Below, piece by piece: positions 21,062-31,468 of a DNA stretch of 64,000 nucleotides. Below the pieces are notes generated by a model, which was given only the letters and a program-made list of their open reading frames with translations, was not told where the DNA came from and searched no databases. Source of the DNA: Toxorhynchites rutilus septentrionalis (taxonomy: Eukaryota > Arthropoda > Insecta > Diptera > Culicidae); NCBI RefSeq assembly GCF_029784135.1, contig NC_073744.1, positions 104,887,766-104,951,765 of the forward strand. Direction: 5' to 3'. Each line of letters starts with the position of its first letter. The stretch's first letter is position 1. The translations under genes and the position numbers were made by a program.

Positions 21062-24000
21062 ATGCTTATTTCAAACTCTAATCCCACAGTCATAGCCCTT
21101 CAAGAAACTATGACTCCAAACAACTTCGATAAACACTTCATCTCAAAATATATCACATATTTCAAAGAGGGTCCCAACCCCTCAAAAAACGGAGTTGCAA
21201 TCGCAATCAAAGATGGCACTCCACATGATCTTCTTCCCATTACCACTGATCTTCAGGCAGTGGTAGTGCGCATTAAACACCCCTTTCCAATCACCGTCGT
21301 TAGCATCTACATCACTAATGATTCCGATCCGAACACTCTACGCGGCCAACTGGACCATCTGTTCGCCCAACTTCCCGCCCCAATCATGCTTATGGGTGAT
21401 TTCAACGCCCACTCATACGCCTGGGGAGGTGCATACCTCGATCGAAAAGGATCCATCATTGAGGATTTCATATCCGACCATTCTCTTCTCCTTCTTAACA
21501 ACGGCCAACACACCAGAATCCATTATTCTGGTACTACTTCAGCCATCGATCTCACTATAGTATCAGACAAACTATCTTCAAAACTTTCTTGGAACATCCA
21601 CGATGATACTTGCGGAAGCGATCATTTTCCAATCTTCACTTCCTTCGGCCAAACTTCTCCAGAGTTTTCAACAAGGCCAAGATGGAAATTTGAATACGCT
21701 GACTGGGCTGGCTATCAGTTTGACATTGAAAACCGCCTCTCCGCTAAACGAGATTGGACAGCCGAGGAATTCTCCAAAGTTGTCCTAGAAGTTGCAATGG
21801 TGCACATCCCCAGAACCAGTGGCATCCCTGGCAGGAAATGTGTCCCATGGTGGTCGCCTGAGCTGAAGGCAGCGATCAAAGGTCGACGTAAGGCCCTACG
21901 CAAATTAAGAAAGGCCCATCCGGACAGCCCACTGAGACCCACTCTGCTTGCAGAGTTCCAAAGGGCTCGCAAAGAAGCTAAGACTGCTATCAACACAGCC
22001 AAGCACAACAGTTGGGTTAAATTCGTCAGCGAAATTAATCCCAACGCGTCAACAAAGGATTTATGGAGTAAGATTGGCAGGCTTCATGGAAAGAAAAGAA
22101 GCAAAGAATATAATCTTCTAATTAACGGTCAATACACCAATGACCGGAAAATCATCGCCGAGGCGTTTGGAGATTTCTTTGCTTCCGCCTCCTCCAATCA
22201 AAACTACGACCAAACCTTTCTAACCCACAAAACGGAATGCGAAAGAATTCCCATCGATTTTCATACCGATGTGGAATTTGACTTCAACAAAAACCTCTCC
22301 CTCAAAGAGCTCGATTGGGTACTGAACAAAGTCAAACAAGGATCCACAGGACCTGATGACATTAGCTACCCTATGCTTAAGAATCTACCCCATCTCGGGA
22401 AAAAAGCACTTCTGAAGCTCCTCAACAAAGTCTGGGACAGTGGAACCCTCCCCAGTTGCTGGAAAGAGGGTTTAATGATCTGTATCCCGAAACCAGACAT
22501 GAACAACCATCTTCTTGACAATTTCCGCCCCATCACTCTCCTAAGTTGTGTTGGGAAAGTCTTGGAAAAAATGGTCAATCGACGCTTAACGACTTTTCTA
22601 GAGTCAAATAAGCTGATTGATCCCAGACAATTCGCCTTCCGTGCGGGAAAAGGTACAGAAGATTGCCTTGTAGCAATCGAAAAAATCCTAGACGACGCAA
22701 CTGAAAAATTACACCACATTGATATTGTTTCCCTGGATTTATCCAAGGCCTTCGATCGGGCATGGAGGTACCCAGTGCTGAAAAGCCTTTTCGACTGGGG
22801 GATTCGTGGGAGATTAGGTCTCTTCGTTAAAAGTTTTCTAGAAAACCGGTCTTTCAAAACCGTTATTAACAACCACCAATCTTCTCTAAAAATCCCAGAA
22901 AACGGCTTCCCACAAGGCTCAGCACTTTCACCAACCCTCTTCAACATTGCCATGCAATCTCTATTCGAGATTATCCCGGACCATATAAAGGTCATAGTCT
23001 ATGCAGATGACATCACTCTTATCTCTACGAGCTGCTTCGGCTTAATTCAGAGAAAGAGGCTTCAAAAAACCTTAGACTCCATCCAAAACTGGGCTCTAAA
23101 AACAGGTTTTAAAATTTCCCCGGAGAAATCCAAACACATACATATCGGAAAAGCTCTCAGAAGGAGAACCTATCTTCAGCTCAACAAAATCCCGATCCCT
23201 ACAATGAGGACATTGAAAATACTAGGGGTTACTTTCGACAAGAAACTCAACTTCCTATCACATTCCCAAAAGACCAAAATAGCCACCAGAAAGAAATTGA
23301 ACATCATCAAGTCTATCGCAGGCAACCTAGCCTCTGGTCATAGAAAGACGTTGCTAAATGTTGTAAATGTTTGGTTGGTCCCACAAATCCTTTACGGAAT
23401 AGGCACCTTCAGCCGTGGAGGGGACAGGGTGTTAAACACCATTCAACCAATTTACAATAAAGCAATTCGGCTCGCAATTGGCGCTTTTCCCACCAGTCCT
23501 ACTCTTGCTGTAATGGCAGAAAGTGGGCAACTTCCCTTCACCCACCTGGTAACAAAAGCCATCACGAATAAAGCCATCCGTCACTTGTCACTCCCCGAAA
23601 GCGACCACAATGTCCCATTAATACATAGAGCTAAAACATGGTTCAAAAATCTCACGAACAAAGATCTTCCCGATATATGTGAACGTTCATCTGCGACGGG
23701 AAGAAATTGGAACGTCAAACCGCCGAACATTAACCTTGAACTTCTCAAGACAGTTCGAGCGGGAGACCCTTCTCCAAAAGTCAAAGCCTGCTTCAATAAC
23801 CTCGTTGCATCCAATTTTCAAATCAACCACCAGGTATACACAGATGGTTCAGTCAGTGCCGATGGAGTTGGATGTGGAGTCTTTGAGAGTAGATACACTG
23901 GTAGCTTTTCTCTTCCACCGCAATGCTCCATCTTCAGTGCGGAAGCTTTCGCCCTTTTAATAGCTACCCAAGAATGCACCCATGAGTTTCTTCCTACCAC

Positions 24001-24610
24001 AATATTCTCAGACTCAGCTAGCTGTCTCCACGATCTTCTGAGTGGAAACAGCAAACACCCATGGATTAAGCAAACAGAAGAGGCTGCTTCAAATAAAAAC
24101 ATCTCCTTCTGCTGGGTTCCTGGTCACTCAGGAATCCGTGGAAACACAGCCGCCGACATACTGGCCGGCAAGGGCAGCAAAATAGATCCCCCAGACATGC
24201 CCTGTCCTCCATCTGACATTGTCCGCTGGGTAAAACAGCAAGTCCGTGAAAGCTGGGACATAGGCTGGATAAACAGCCGTCCCACTCATCTTCATAAAAT
24301 TAAAAATTCCACTCTCCCTTGGGATGACCGCCTCAATAGTAGGGAAAGGCAAGTCCTTACCCGTCTTCGAATTGGGCACACTAACTTCACCCACTCACAC
24401 TTGTTCTGCAGAGCCGAAAAACCCCAATGTGCTTGCAACGAAGCTCCGGTTTCCGTTACCCATCTTTTACTTGAATGTCAACATACCAAAGATGCTCGAG
24501 TCCGACACAACATAGGTCAGAGTCTCCGAGATATCCTCAGTAGAGACGAGACCCAAGAAACCAATTTAATTGCGTTTCTGAAAGAAACCGACTTCTTTGG
24601 TAAAATCTAA
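21062..24610 (+). CDS. LINE ORF2: endonuclease, reverse transcriptase and RNase H (copy C)
   Basis: Intact 1182 codons, the same length as copy A. Endonuclease (ALQET, GDFNAH, SAIDL, GSDHFPI), RT (SLDLSKAFD, GFPQGSALSP, YADD) and RNase H (YTDGS, AEAF, FSDSAS, NTAAD) motifs are all present. The C-terminal Cys/His cluster is kept. About ten residues differ from copy A (for example TAEEF for TAKEF, TKDLW for TKELW, SVTH for SVSH). As in copy A, the frame is open upstream of the first ATG and encodes IQWNIRSIRR, so the true initiation site may be a non-ATG codon or use reinitiation after ORF1. Confidence 0.92.
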   Translation: MLISNSNPTVIALQETMTPNNFDKHFISKYITYFKEGPNPSKNGVAIAIKDGTPHDLLPITTDLQAVVVRIKHPFPITVVSIYITNDSDPNTLRGQLDHLFAQLPAPIMLMGDFNAHSYAWGGAYLDRKGSIIEDFISDHSLLLLNNGQHTRIHYSGTTSAIDLTIVSDKLSSKLSWNIHDDTCGSDHFPIFTSFGQTSPEFSTRPRWKFEYADWAGYQFDIENRLSAKRDWTAEEFSKVVLEVAMVHIPRTSGIPGRKCVPWWSPELKAAIKGRRKALRKLRKAHPDSPLRPTLLAEFQRARKEAKTAINTAKHNSWVKFVSEINPNASTKDLWSKIGRLHGKKRSKEYNLLINGQYTNDRKIIAEAFGDFFASASSNQNYDQTFLTHKTECERIPIDFHTDVEFDFNKNLSLKELDWVLNKVKQGSTGPDDISYPMLKNLPHLGKKALLKLLNKVWDSGTLPSCWKEGLMICIPKPDMNNHLLDNFRPITLLSCVGKVLEKMVNRRLTTFLESNKLIDPRQFAFRAGKGTEDCLVAIEKILDDATEKLHHIDIVSLDLSKAFDRAWRYPVLKSLFDWGIRGRLGLFVKSFLENRSFKTVINNHQSSLKIPENGFPQGSALSPTLFNIAMQSLFEIIPDHIKVIVYADDITLISTSCFGLIQRKRLQKTLDSIQNWALKTGFKISPEKSKHIHIGKALRRRTYLQLNKIPIPTMRTLKILGVTFDKKLNFLSHSQKTKIATRKKLNIIKSIAGNLASGHRKTLLNVVNVWLVPQILYGIGTFSRGGDRVLNTIQPIYNKAIRLAIGAFPTSPTLAVMAESGQLPFTHLVTKAITNKAIRHLSLPESDHNVPLIHRAKTWFKNLTNKDLPDICERSSATGRNWNVKPPNINLELLKTVRAGDPSPKVKACFNNLVASNFQINHQVYTDGSVSADGVGCGVFESRYTGSFSLPPQCSIFSAEAFALLIATQECTHEFLPTTIFSDSASCLHDLLSGNSKHPWIKQTEEAASNKNISFCWVPGHSGIRGNTAADILAGKGSKIDPPDMPCPPSDIVRWVKQQVRESWDIGWINSRPTHLHKIKNSTLPWDDRLNSRERQVLTRLRIGHTNFTHSHLFCRAEKPQCACNEAPVSVTHLLLECQHTKDARVRHNIGQSLRDILSRDETQETNLIAFLKETDFFGKI

Positions 24611-25446
24611 ACCGAAATACTAAATACCTTGGAAATTGCTTATTAAAGTTCGCCACTTCACAGTCATGTATGCGTGTTTATGTGTGTATACACATGTATG
24701 TACGGGTCGGAAGGAAGGTTTTCATACATGTATATACACGCATTCAATAATAATAAATAACAAATAATATAATATATACTTTCATACCCACATCTATCTT
24801 CTATCCATTACATTATACTTTAATCAACTTCCTATTCCTACAGCCACACTCACCAAGGAGAATAAATTCATTAAATAAACCTCTCCATTTTTCAGCTATA
24901 CTGTATACCATTAAATTCAAAACCACTATATTTTATTATCTATTCAAACTGTATTTCATTTCATTTCACCCCACCCCACACCTACTCCTCCCCTCTTTCC
25001 TTCCCATACCACTCCCACCCCCTCCCAATCCACTAATCCCACCCAAATCCTTTCCACTCCTTTCCTTCCTATCCTCCTGAGAGGGGCCGTTTTGTTTTTT
25101 GGCTTTGGAACACGCCTTTCGCTAGGTCACTTGTGCTTCGTTACTGCTTTGGTCCTCGGATCAGTAAATTTTTACTTTTCTTTACAGCATATATTAAATA
25201 TCTTATGAAGCATAGGATCCCTTCCTACCTTCTTCTTTAACCGAGAGTCGAGCGGACAGGTCTGATGAGTGATTTTGTTGGTTTCCCTTTCGCCAGTCCC
25301 CTCTGGACTGGTTTTATTGTGGCTCTTCACTGGGCTGGAGGCGAATGAACTGCAAAGTTTAAAGCCTCTTAAAAACAAAGAAACGAAACGAAAAACACAT
25401 TCATTACGATTTGTTCGCTCGTTGGATTCACATGCAGGCTAAAAAG

Positions 25447-25462
25447 GGTCCTTTTCAGGATC
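25447..25462 (+). terminator. Histone stem-loop (H2B-type, decayed)
   Basis: GGTCCTTTTCAGGATC, one mismatch from the intact H2B signal, just after the target duplication of LINE copy C. It belongs to the host histone-bearing element. Confidence 0.78.
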
Positions 25463-26037
25463 ACAAAATTATCTTCAATCTAAAGAGTTTATTGTTTTGT
25501 TATCACTCGATATCCCCATCTTGTTCGGTTAAACCTTTCTGTTTAGCGATAGCATTTGCCACTCGCCACTGCTTTCACAGTTGGAAAATTTCTTCCCATC
25601 CAGCTTGTGACATATTTTACAGTAATTTACATTCAATGGCACGTCGCATTACCACCACTCAGTATCGGATTGGAGGTAATTTTAACCTGTAATTGAACAT
25701 TTGCGATGACAGTGGTACAGTGTCGACCTTCAATGTGGGGTCATAATTTGGACCCCGAACTCTATGTTTACAAAAATGTCCAACTAAATATGTCGCATTA
25801 CTGGCCCGACCAATTAGCTACATGTCGAGATAAGTGTAAATTACTGTACTTTCAATCTAGAAGCAATTTAAGAATTGGTGAAAATCAATAAGCTCAGAAC
25901 AACTGCCAAATTCACATACTCATCATATCCTGGCAAACAAATTATGAAAAAATCAATTTGTGTTTTATTATTATTTTGGATATTGTTTTAGAAAGCATTG
26001 AACTGTATTTCCTAAACTCTTTTTTGGAAGGTTTAAT

Positions 26038-26053
26038 GGCCCTGAAAAGCGCC
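26038..26053 (-). terminator. Histone stem-loop of second H2A, separated from its gene
   Basis: On the minus strand GGCGCTTTTCAGGGCC. Its H2A relic (32169-32375) is now 6 kb away because the 26113-31985 element landed in an A-run of the 3' flank. Confidence 0.75.
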
Positions 26054-26794
26054 TTGTTTTATGGAATGGTTCAAATTTAGAAAACTTAGTACTCGTGGTT
26101 TTGAAAAAAAAAGACGGGTGGGTAATGTCGGGGACATAATCGGAGTGACGTAGGACTATACAAAGGGGACAGCTTTTGCAAAATATATATTTCGAATATA
26201 TTTCTTTATTTTCTTCTCCTACGTGAATACCTACCTATCTACCTGAAAAATGGATTAGTTTACTGTTTACTCTTTATGAATATGTTGGGGGTTCTGCGTT
26301 TTTTTTACAAACTTGATTCTTGTTTTTTTGACGTAGGACTACGTCTAACTGGAAGATATAGGGGGTGAAATGAAAATCTAGGCACTGAACAAGTAGGAAA
26401 AAATGCAAGATTTGGAACGCTTATAACTTGGGCATTTCTCAATAGATCGCAAAGGTGTTTGCATCAATTGATAGGAAATATATCTACGCATCTATCATAA
26501 TGAATAACATTTCATTTTTCGTGAGATAAACAATTGAATAATTGTGAAATATCAAGAATTGTCCAAATACACTATGTGCCCATTTTTGATTGGTCCATTT
26601 TGTGCTCCTCAAATCGTACCGACCAAAACGGGCAACCAGAGCAGCAGCGAAATAGAATGAAGCACGATTGGAAAGGAAAAAGAAAAAAAATGAACGAAAC
26701 ATTGGTCGCAGTCTCACACATGCGTAATTCTCGAGTCAGCCAGTCAGCTTAAAAATCCCCGCTCCGATGCCGTAACGATCATTCTCATCCAAAC

Positions 26795-27545
26795 TAGAGG
26801 TGTGCAAATCAGCTCATCATGATGAACAGCTCTGATCATATCAGCTCATCTAAATGAGCTGTTCTTTATGAACAGCTCTTCAGCTCAGTTGTCAGTGCCG
26901 ACTTTCAATTTGGGTCCCAAACTCGATAGCCACGAAGCCAGTTTGAAAATGTTAAAATTCAAATGAAATTTTTCACACCATATTATTAATTACTTCAAAC
27001 ACGTATTCCAGACTATTATTTACAACAGACTCGGCGAGTACAACATTTCCGACATTTTTACTGAGGCTTTACATTACAATAGAAAGTTTTCTTCAAAAAA
27101 AAAAAATCTTATGAGATTTTTGCACCGCCTGCAAACAAAGTGTTTTTCCATTGAAATAGAATACTCATTTGATACACAGAAGTTAATTTTCATTAATAAT
27201 TTGAATTTTAAAAACGTGTTCATTCTGCCTGAGAGCCAATTATTATTTTTGGCGCCCCCTAAACTGGTAAACAAAGCTCAATGCCGTCAACGTGAATATA
27301 ACAGTTGAAAAGACGAGGGACAAATGAAACTAAACTGATGTCTTAACACGAAGAGCGAGAGACGGTCAGTTCATTTGAATCTTACAGCTCACACACTCTC
27401 TTCAATTCTACAGCTTTTTTCTCTCCTTCATCATCATCAAAGTGAGCTGAAGAGCTGTTTGATTTTTTTTGCGAGCTGTTCCGCGTCAACTCACTTCAAA
27501 GAGTCGATTCTTCGGAACAGCTCATGAGCGGATGGCACATCTCTA
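26795..27545. mobile_element. hAT-type MITE, 751 bp, with 8-bp target duplication
   Basis: Terminal inverted repeats TAGAGGTGTGCAAATC and GATGGCACATCTCTA, flanked by ATCCAAAC at 26787-26794 and 27546-27553. The interior has repeated GAGCTG/CAGCTC motifs near both ends and AT-rich sequence in the middle. Two ORFs of about 65 codons there are not convincing. Eight-bp duplications and these ends are typical of hAT elements. It sits in the H2A promoter. Confidence 0.88.
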
Positions 27546-27607
27546 ATCCAAACCATACACCACATCGTTTCGCATCACATCACATCAACAAACCAACACA
27601 AGCAGCC

Positions 27608-27695
27608 ATGTCTGGACATGGCAAAGGAGCAAAGGAGGATCGCTAAGAAAAACCGCGGACGATAAGAAAACCCGCATTCAGAACAGACCACAATC
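27608..27695 (+). pseudogene. Histone H2A pseudogene, heavily deleted
   Basis: Begins with an intact ATG (MSGHGKGAKEDR, then stop). The histone fold is almost gone, and only a stretch reading ADDKKTRI, from the H2A AARDNKKTRI region, is left. The 3' stem-loop lies at 27906-27921. Confidence 0.8.
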
Positions 27696-27905
27696 GGTTC
27701 GGTGGACATCAAGACAACAGGCAGTTGCAGCGAGTGGCGAGTGGCAAACGCAATCACAAAACGGCAGCAGGTAGCAGAAGAAGTTCTTTATTCAAACTAC
27801 TTTGGTGGCAAATCCAGCACAAGGCGGCATCGAGGGCGTTCGAAATGGTTTTTTTCAAAACCACGAGTATTGAGTTTTCTAAATTGGAACTATTCTATAA
27901 AACAC

Positions 27906-27921
27906 GGCGCTTATCAGGGCC
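27906..27921 (+). terminator. Histone stem-loop of H2A (decayed)
   Basis: GGCGCTTATCAGGGCC, one loop change and one stem mismatch from the histone signal, downstream of the deleted H2A at 27608. Confidence 0.65.
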
Positions 27922-28520
27922 ATTAAACCTTTCAAAAAAAGAGTTCACGAAATACAGTTGTATAACATGCATTCTAAAATAATATCCAAAATAATAATAA
28001 AACACAAATTGATTTTTTCATAATTTGTTTGCCAGGATATTATGAGTATGTGAATTTGTCAGTTGTTCTGAGTTTATTGATGGTTGTGGACTTTCGCAAT
28101 TATTCTATTTTCACTAATTCTTAAATTGCCTCCAGATTGAAAGTACAGTAATTTACATTTATTTCAACATTTAGCTAATTGGACGGACATGTAATGCAAC
28201 ATATTTGGTTGGACATTTTTGTAAACATAAAAATCGGGATCCAAATTATGATCCCACATTGAAAGTCGACACTGTCATCGCAGATGTTCAATTACAGGTT
28301 AAAATCGCTTCCAATGCGACACTGAGTGGTGCTTCGGCACGTCGCATTAAGTGTAATTTACTGTACAACATGTCACAATCTGGATGGGAAGTAATTTTCT
28401 AACTGTGAAAGCTGTGGCGAGTGGCAAACGCAATCGCTAAACAGGAAGGTTTAGCCGAACAAGATGGGGATATCGAGTGATAACAAAACAATAAACTCTT
28501 TAGATTAAAGATGATTTTGT

Positions 28521-28536
28521 GGTCCTGAAAAGGACC
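28521..28536 (-). terminator. Histone mRNA 3' stem-loop, perfect (H2B)
   Basis: On the minus strand GGTCCTTTTCAGGACC has a perfect 6-bp stem and TTTC loop, 44 bp after the H2B stop codon, where animal histone mRNAs carry this processing signal. Confidence 0.9.
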
Positions 28537-28579
28537 CTTTTTAGGGTTTGCTTCCGGATCAGCAGTCGGAAAACGCTCT

Positions 28580-28928
28580 TTACTTGGAGCAGGTATACTT
28601 CGTCACCGCTTTGGTACCTTCGGAAACCGCATGTAAGTTCACCGGGCAGCAACAGACTGATTGCGATCTGAATTTCCCACGCCGTAATGGTTGACCGCTT
28701 ATTGTAGTGGATCAGACGCGGAGCTTCTGCTACGATACGCTCAAAGATGCATTGACGCTCATCGTCTTTGATGAGAAACCGGTGTCGGAATGATCCTGAT
28801 TCAGCACCTTATGATGTAGATAGCATATGATTCCTTCTCCTTCTTCTTGTCGGTTTCCGAAATATTCTTCTACGCCGTGCCGAACTTTTTGGCGGCTTTT
28901 CCACTATTCCACTAGTCTTCGGTGCCTT
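28580..28928 (-). pseudogene. Histone H2B pseudogene
   Basis: Minus-strand pieces in shifting frames spell H2B from end to end. APKTSG then SGKAAKK form the N-tail, followed by [72 protein letters not shown] and [17 protein letters not shown] with a TAA stop at 28580-28582. The start ATG is AAG. A 2-bp insertion lies after PKTSG, a stop replaces one lysine-region codon, about five codons are missing after SVNAS and shifts occur near GEL. The C-terminus, stop codon and the stem-loop at 28521 are preserved, so the source was a replication-dependent H2B gene captured with its 3' end. Other copies lack these codons. Confidence 0.93.
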
Positions 28929-28999
28929 CGTGTTTGTTAGAAACAACTGCATGTGAATGCAACGAGCGAACAAATCGTAATGAATATATTTTTTTGCCA

Positions 29000-29150
29000 T
29001 CGCTTCCTTTTAACGCTCATTCGTTTGTCTCGTTGGACTCGCCCCTTTGGCTGAGTCTGTCGATTGGTCTCTATCCTGTGAGTGTGTACCGCTAGAGTAC
29101 AAAACGCGCGGACCCCAAAAAAAATCTCATTTTCTTTCAAGCCAGTGTGG
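29000..29150. promoter_or_regulatory. Divergent H2B-H2A promoter relic
   Basis: Same block as 9186-9325, inverted: GAGTACAAAACGCGCGG (a changed TATA box) toward the deleted H2A on the plus strand, and GCGTTAAAAGG on the minus strand toward the H2B relic. Confidence 0.55.
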
Positions 29151-29211
29151 TTGTATGGCATCGTTTAACATCGCATCGCATCACATCATAAAAACAAAAC
29201 ACAACACCAAA

Positions 29212-29227
29212 GGTTCTTTTCAGAACC
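29212..29227 (+). terminator. Histone mRNA 3' stem-loop, perfect (first H2A, gene deleted)
   Basis: GGTTCTTTTCAGAACC, canonical. The H2A codons that should precede it are gone; the divergent promoter joins the 3' flank directly (near 29190). Confidence 0.85.
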
Positions 29228-29403
29228 ACCAACATGTTCATAAAGAGTAAACAGTAAACTAATTCATTTTTCAGGTAGATAGGTAGGTATTCACGTAGGA
29301 GAACAAAATAAAACAATATATTTAAAATATATATTTAACAAAAGCTGTCCCCTTTGTATAGTCCTACGTCACTCCGGTTATGTCCCCGACATACCCACCC
29401 GTC

Positions 29404-29880
29404 TTTTTTTCTGAAGGCTTTGTACTTATTAAATGTTTAACGCCGGGTATCTTTCGGTGTACGCACATATCGTACAATCAAAATGATGGCTGTGATAGGG
29501 AATGCATAGGTGATCATCAGCTTATTCACTATCATATATTTCACTATTGAGCACATTACCGTACCTCAAACTGTGTTTTCGGAGACGACTGAATTGTAAG
29601 ATTTGTAGTCTCCGCAAACAAAGTAAATAAAAATGAAAAAGAACTGTGGTTTTGGAGGCGAACTCTACGATCTGTCGAGAAATAAACGAGCTAGAAGCGT
29701 TCTGAAAAACCAACTGTGAAAACTGAATGATCAATTTAAAAGACCCCAACCACCAATAAGTTCAAGAACAAGCATAAAAAAAATAAATCAGTTTATATTA
29801 TATGTCATATTATGTCACTTTAGAATGCATTGGTATTGTGAATAACTTTTAATAACTCTTCTTTGAATGGTGCTTTTAAT
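29404..29880. other. Element interior without matches elsewhere in the window
   Basis: This follows the T-run at the end of the inverted copy. It is AT-rich with no recognisable ORF. Only the last 60 bp (TTTTGAATAACTC-like spacer before the H2A stem-loop) resemble other copies. Function unknown. Confidence 0.35.
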
Positions 29881-29896
29881 GGCCCTGAAAAGCGCC
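29881..29896 (-). terminator. Histone stem-loop of H2A
   Basis: On the minus strand GGCGCTTTTCAGGGCC, one mismatch in the stem, downstream of the H2A fragment at 30040-30149. Confidence 0.75.
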
Positions 29897-30039
29897 GTGT
29901 TTTACGGTGGCTGGTTTTGCCACCAAAACACTCTGTATAAACAAACTTTATCCTTTTTCTACCTGCTGCCGTTTTGCGATTGCGTTTGCCACTCGCTGAA
30001 ACTAGTTGTTGCCTCCGAACCGAATGTGCTCTGTTCTGT

Positions 30040-30149
30040 AGGCGGGTTTTCTTATTGTCGTGAGCAGCTTTGCAAGTCAACTCGAGCACTCCGGCAGCCG
30101 AAATTCTATAACCGCTATTAGGTATACTAGTGCTCCGGCACCAATCCGT
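30040..30149 (-). pseudogene. Histone H2A pseudogene fragment within a 156-codon chimeric ORF
   Basis: The minus-strand frame reads AAGVLELTCKAAHDNKKTR, a clear match to the H2A histone-fold segment AAEVLELAGNAARDNKKTR. The N-terminus is deleted up to the leader. The frame is open from 30290 to 29820 (156 codons), running from promoter sequence through the H2A segment into 3'-flank sequence, and is a chance fusion rather than a histone. Only the 20-residue segment has meaning by homology. Confidence 0.82.
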
Positions 30150-30399
30150 TGATGCGATGTGAAACGATGCCATACAACCACACAGATTTACGGTTTGAAA
30201 GAGAATGATATATTTTTCAGCGGATCCGCGCGTTTTGTACTTTAGCGGTACACGTTCACAAGATAGAGACAAATCGGCAGACTCAGCCAAAGGGGCGAGT
30301 CCAACGAGACGAACGAATGAGCGTTAAAAGGCAGCGATGGCAAAAAAATACATTCATTACGATTTGTTCGCTCGTTGGATCCACATGCAGGCTAAAAAG

Positions 30400-30415
30400 G
30401 GTCCTTTTCAGGATC
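30400..30415 (+). terminator. Histone stem-loop (H2B-type, decayed)
   Basis: GGTCCTTTTCAGGATC, as at 5732, directly after the emptied H2B leader (CACATGCAG, 30382). Confidence 0.75.
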
Positions 30416-31009
30416 ACAAAATTATCTACAATCAAAAGAGTTTATTGTTTTGTTATCACTCGATATCCCCATCTTGTTCGGCTAAACCTTCCTGTTTAGC
30501 AATTTGTTGCCACTCGCCACAGCTTTCACAGTTGGAAAATTTCTTCCCATCCAGCTTTGTGACATGTTGTACAGTATATTACATTCAATGCGACGTGCTG
30601 AAGCACCACTAAGTGTCGCATTGGAGGCGATTTTAACTTGTAATTGAACATTTGCGATGACAGTGGTACAGTGTCGACTTTCAATGTGGGGTCATAATTT
30701 GGATCTCTATGTTTACAAAAATGTCCAACTAAATATGTCGCATTACATCTCCGTCCAATTAGCTAAATGTCGAACTAATTGTAAATTACTGTACTTTCAA
30801 TCTGGAAACAATTTAAGAATTTGTGAAAATTGAATAATCAGGAAAGTCCCCAACTATCAATAAGCTCAGAACAACTGCCAAATTCACATACTCATCAGAT
30901 CCTGGCAAACAAATTATGAAAAAATCAATTTGTGTTTTATTATTATTTTGGATATTATTTAAGAAAGCATTGAACTGTATTTCATAAACTCTTTTTTGAA
31001 AGGTTTAAT

Positions 31010-31025
31010 GGCCCTGATAAGCGCC
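31010..31025 (-). terminator. Histone stem-loop of second H2A (decayed)
   Basis: On the minus strand GGCGCTTATCAGGGCC, with a loop change. The same change is present at 27906, suggesting these two copies are close relatives. Confidence 0.65.
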
Positions 31026-31261
31026 GTGTTTTATGGAATGGTTCCAATTCAGAAAACTTAGTACTCGTGGTTTTGGAAAAAACCATTTCGAACGCCCTCG
31101 ATGCCGTCTTGTTCTGGATTTGCCACCAAAGCAGATTGTATAAAGAACAAACTTTTTTCTTCTGCTACCTGCTGCCGTTTTGCGATTGCGTTTGCCACTC
31201 GCCACTCGCTGCAACTGCCTGTTGTCTTGATGTTCACCGAACCGAATGTGTTCTGTTCCGA

Positions 31262-31468
31262 ATGCGGGTTTTCTTATCGTCGCGAGCAGCTTTGCCAGCT
31301 AACTCGATCACTTCGGCGGCCGAAACTATATAACGCCGGCTAGGTGGACTGGTGCACTGGTACTAACGCGCTCGGCCTAGCTACCCTTGAGGGGAGCTCC
31401 AGATCAATACGGTTCGATCGGGATTTTGCCTTTCCCTTCACTTTTCCTCCTTTACCATGTCCAGACAT
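31262..31468 (-). pseudogene. Histone H2A pseudogene with intact start codon
   Basis: Starts ATG (31468-31466): MSGHGKGGKVKGKAKSRSNR, then IDLELPSRVARPSALVPVHQST and a stop. The shared deletion ([13 protein letters not shown] region) shifts the frame, so only the first 20 residues are H2A-like. It has a leader and promoter block upstream (31490-31620). Could yield a short peptide with an H2A tail, but not a histone. Confidence 0.87.

Larger units (their letters stand above)
18932..25390 (+). mobile_element. I-clade-like LINE copy C, full length with intact ORFs
   Basis: Flanked by the 10-bp direct repeat AAAAACACAT (18922-18931 and 25391-25400), as expected for target-primed insertion. The site is the H2B leader (GGCAAAAAAA, then TTCATTACG) of a histone-bearing element. 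The 5' UTR runs to 19481, ORF1 is 479 codons and ORF2 at least 1182, with a 3' UTR that has the C-rich block and the GAATGAACTGCAAAG tail. It is the only complete copy in the window with both ORFs intact and a clean target duplication, so it is probably young. Confidence 0.9.
26330..29403 (+). mobile_element. Histone-bearing Helentron-like element, inverted, retaining H2B codons
   Basis: In this copy the 5' end GACGTAGGACTACGTC is at 26330 and the hairpin end (GGTTATGTCCCCGACAT, ACCCACCCGTC) at 29385-29403, with T-runs on both sides. Order: terminal domain, H2A promoter (split by a hAT MITE), H2A relic with ATG, H2A stem-loop, spacer, H2B relic (minus) with perfect stem-loop, divergent promoter, and a perfect stem-loop of the first H2A whose codons are deleted. 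It is the only copy here that shows what the H2B slot held. Confidence 0.8.
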
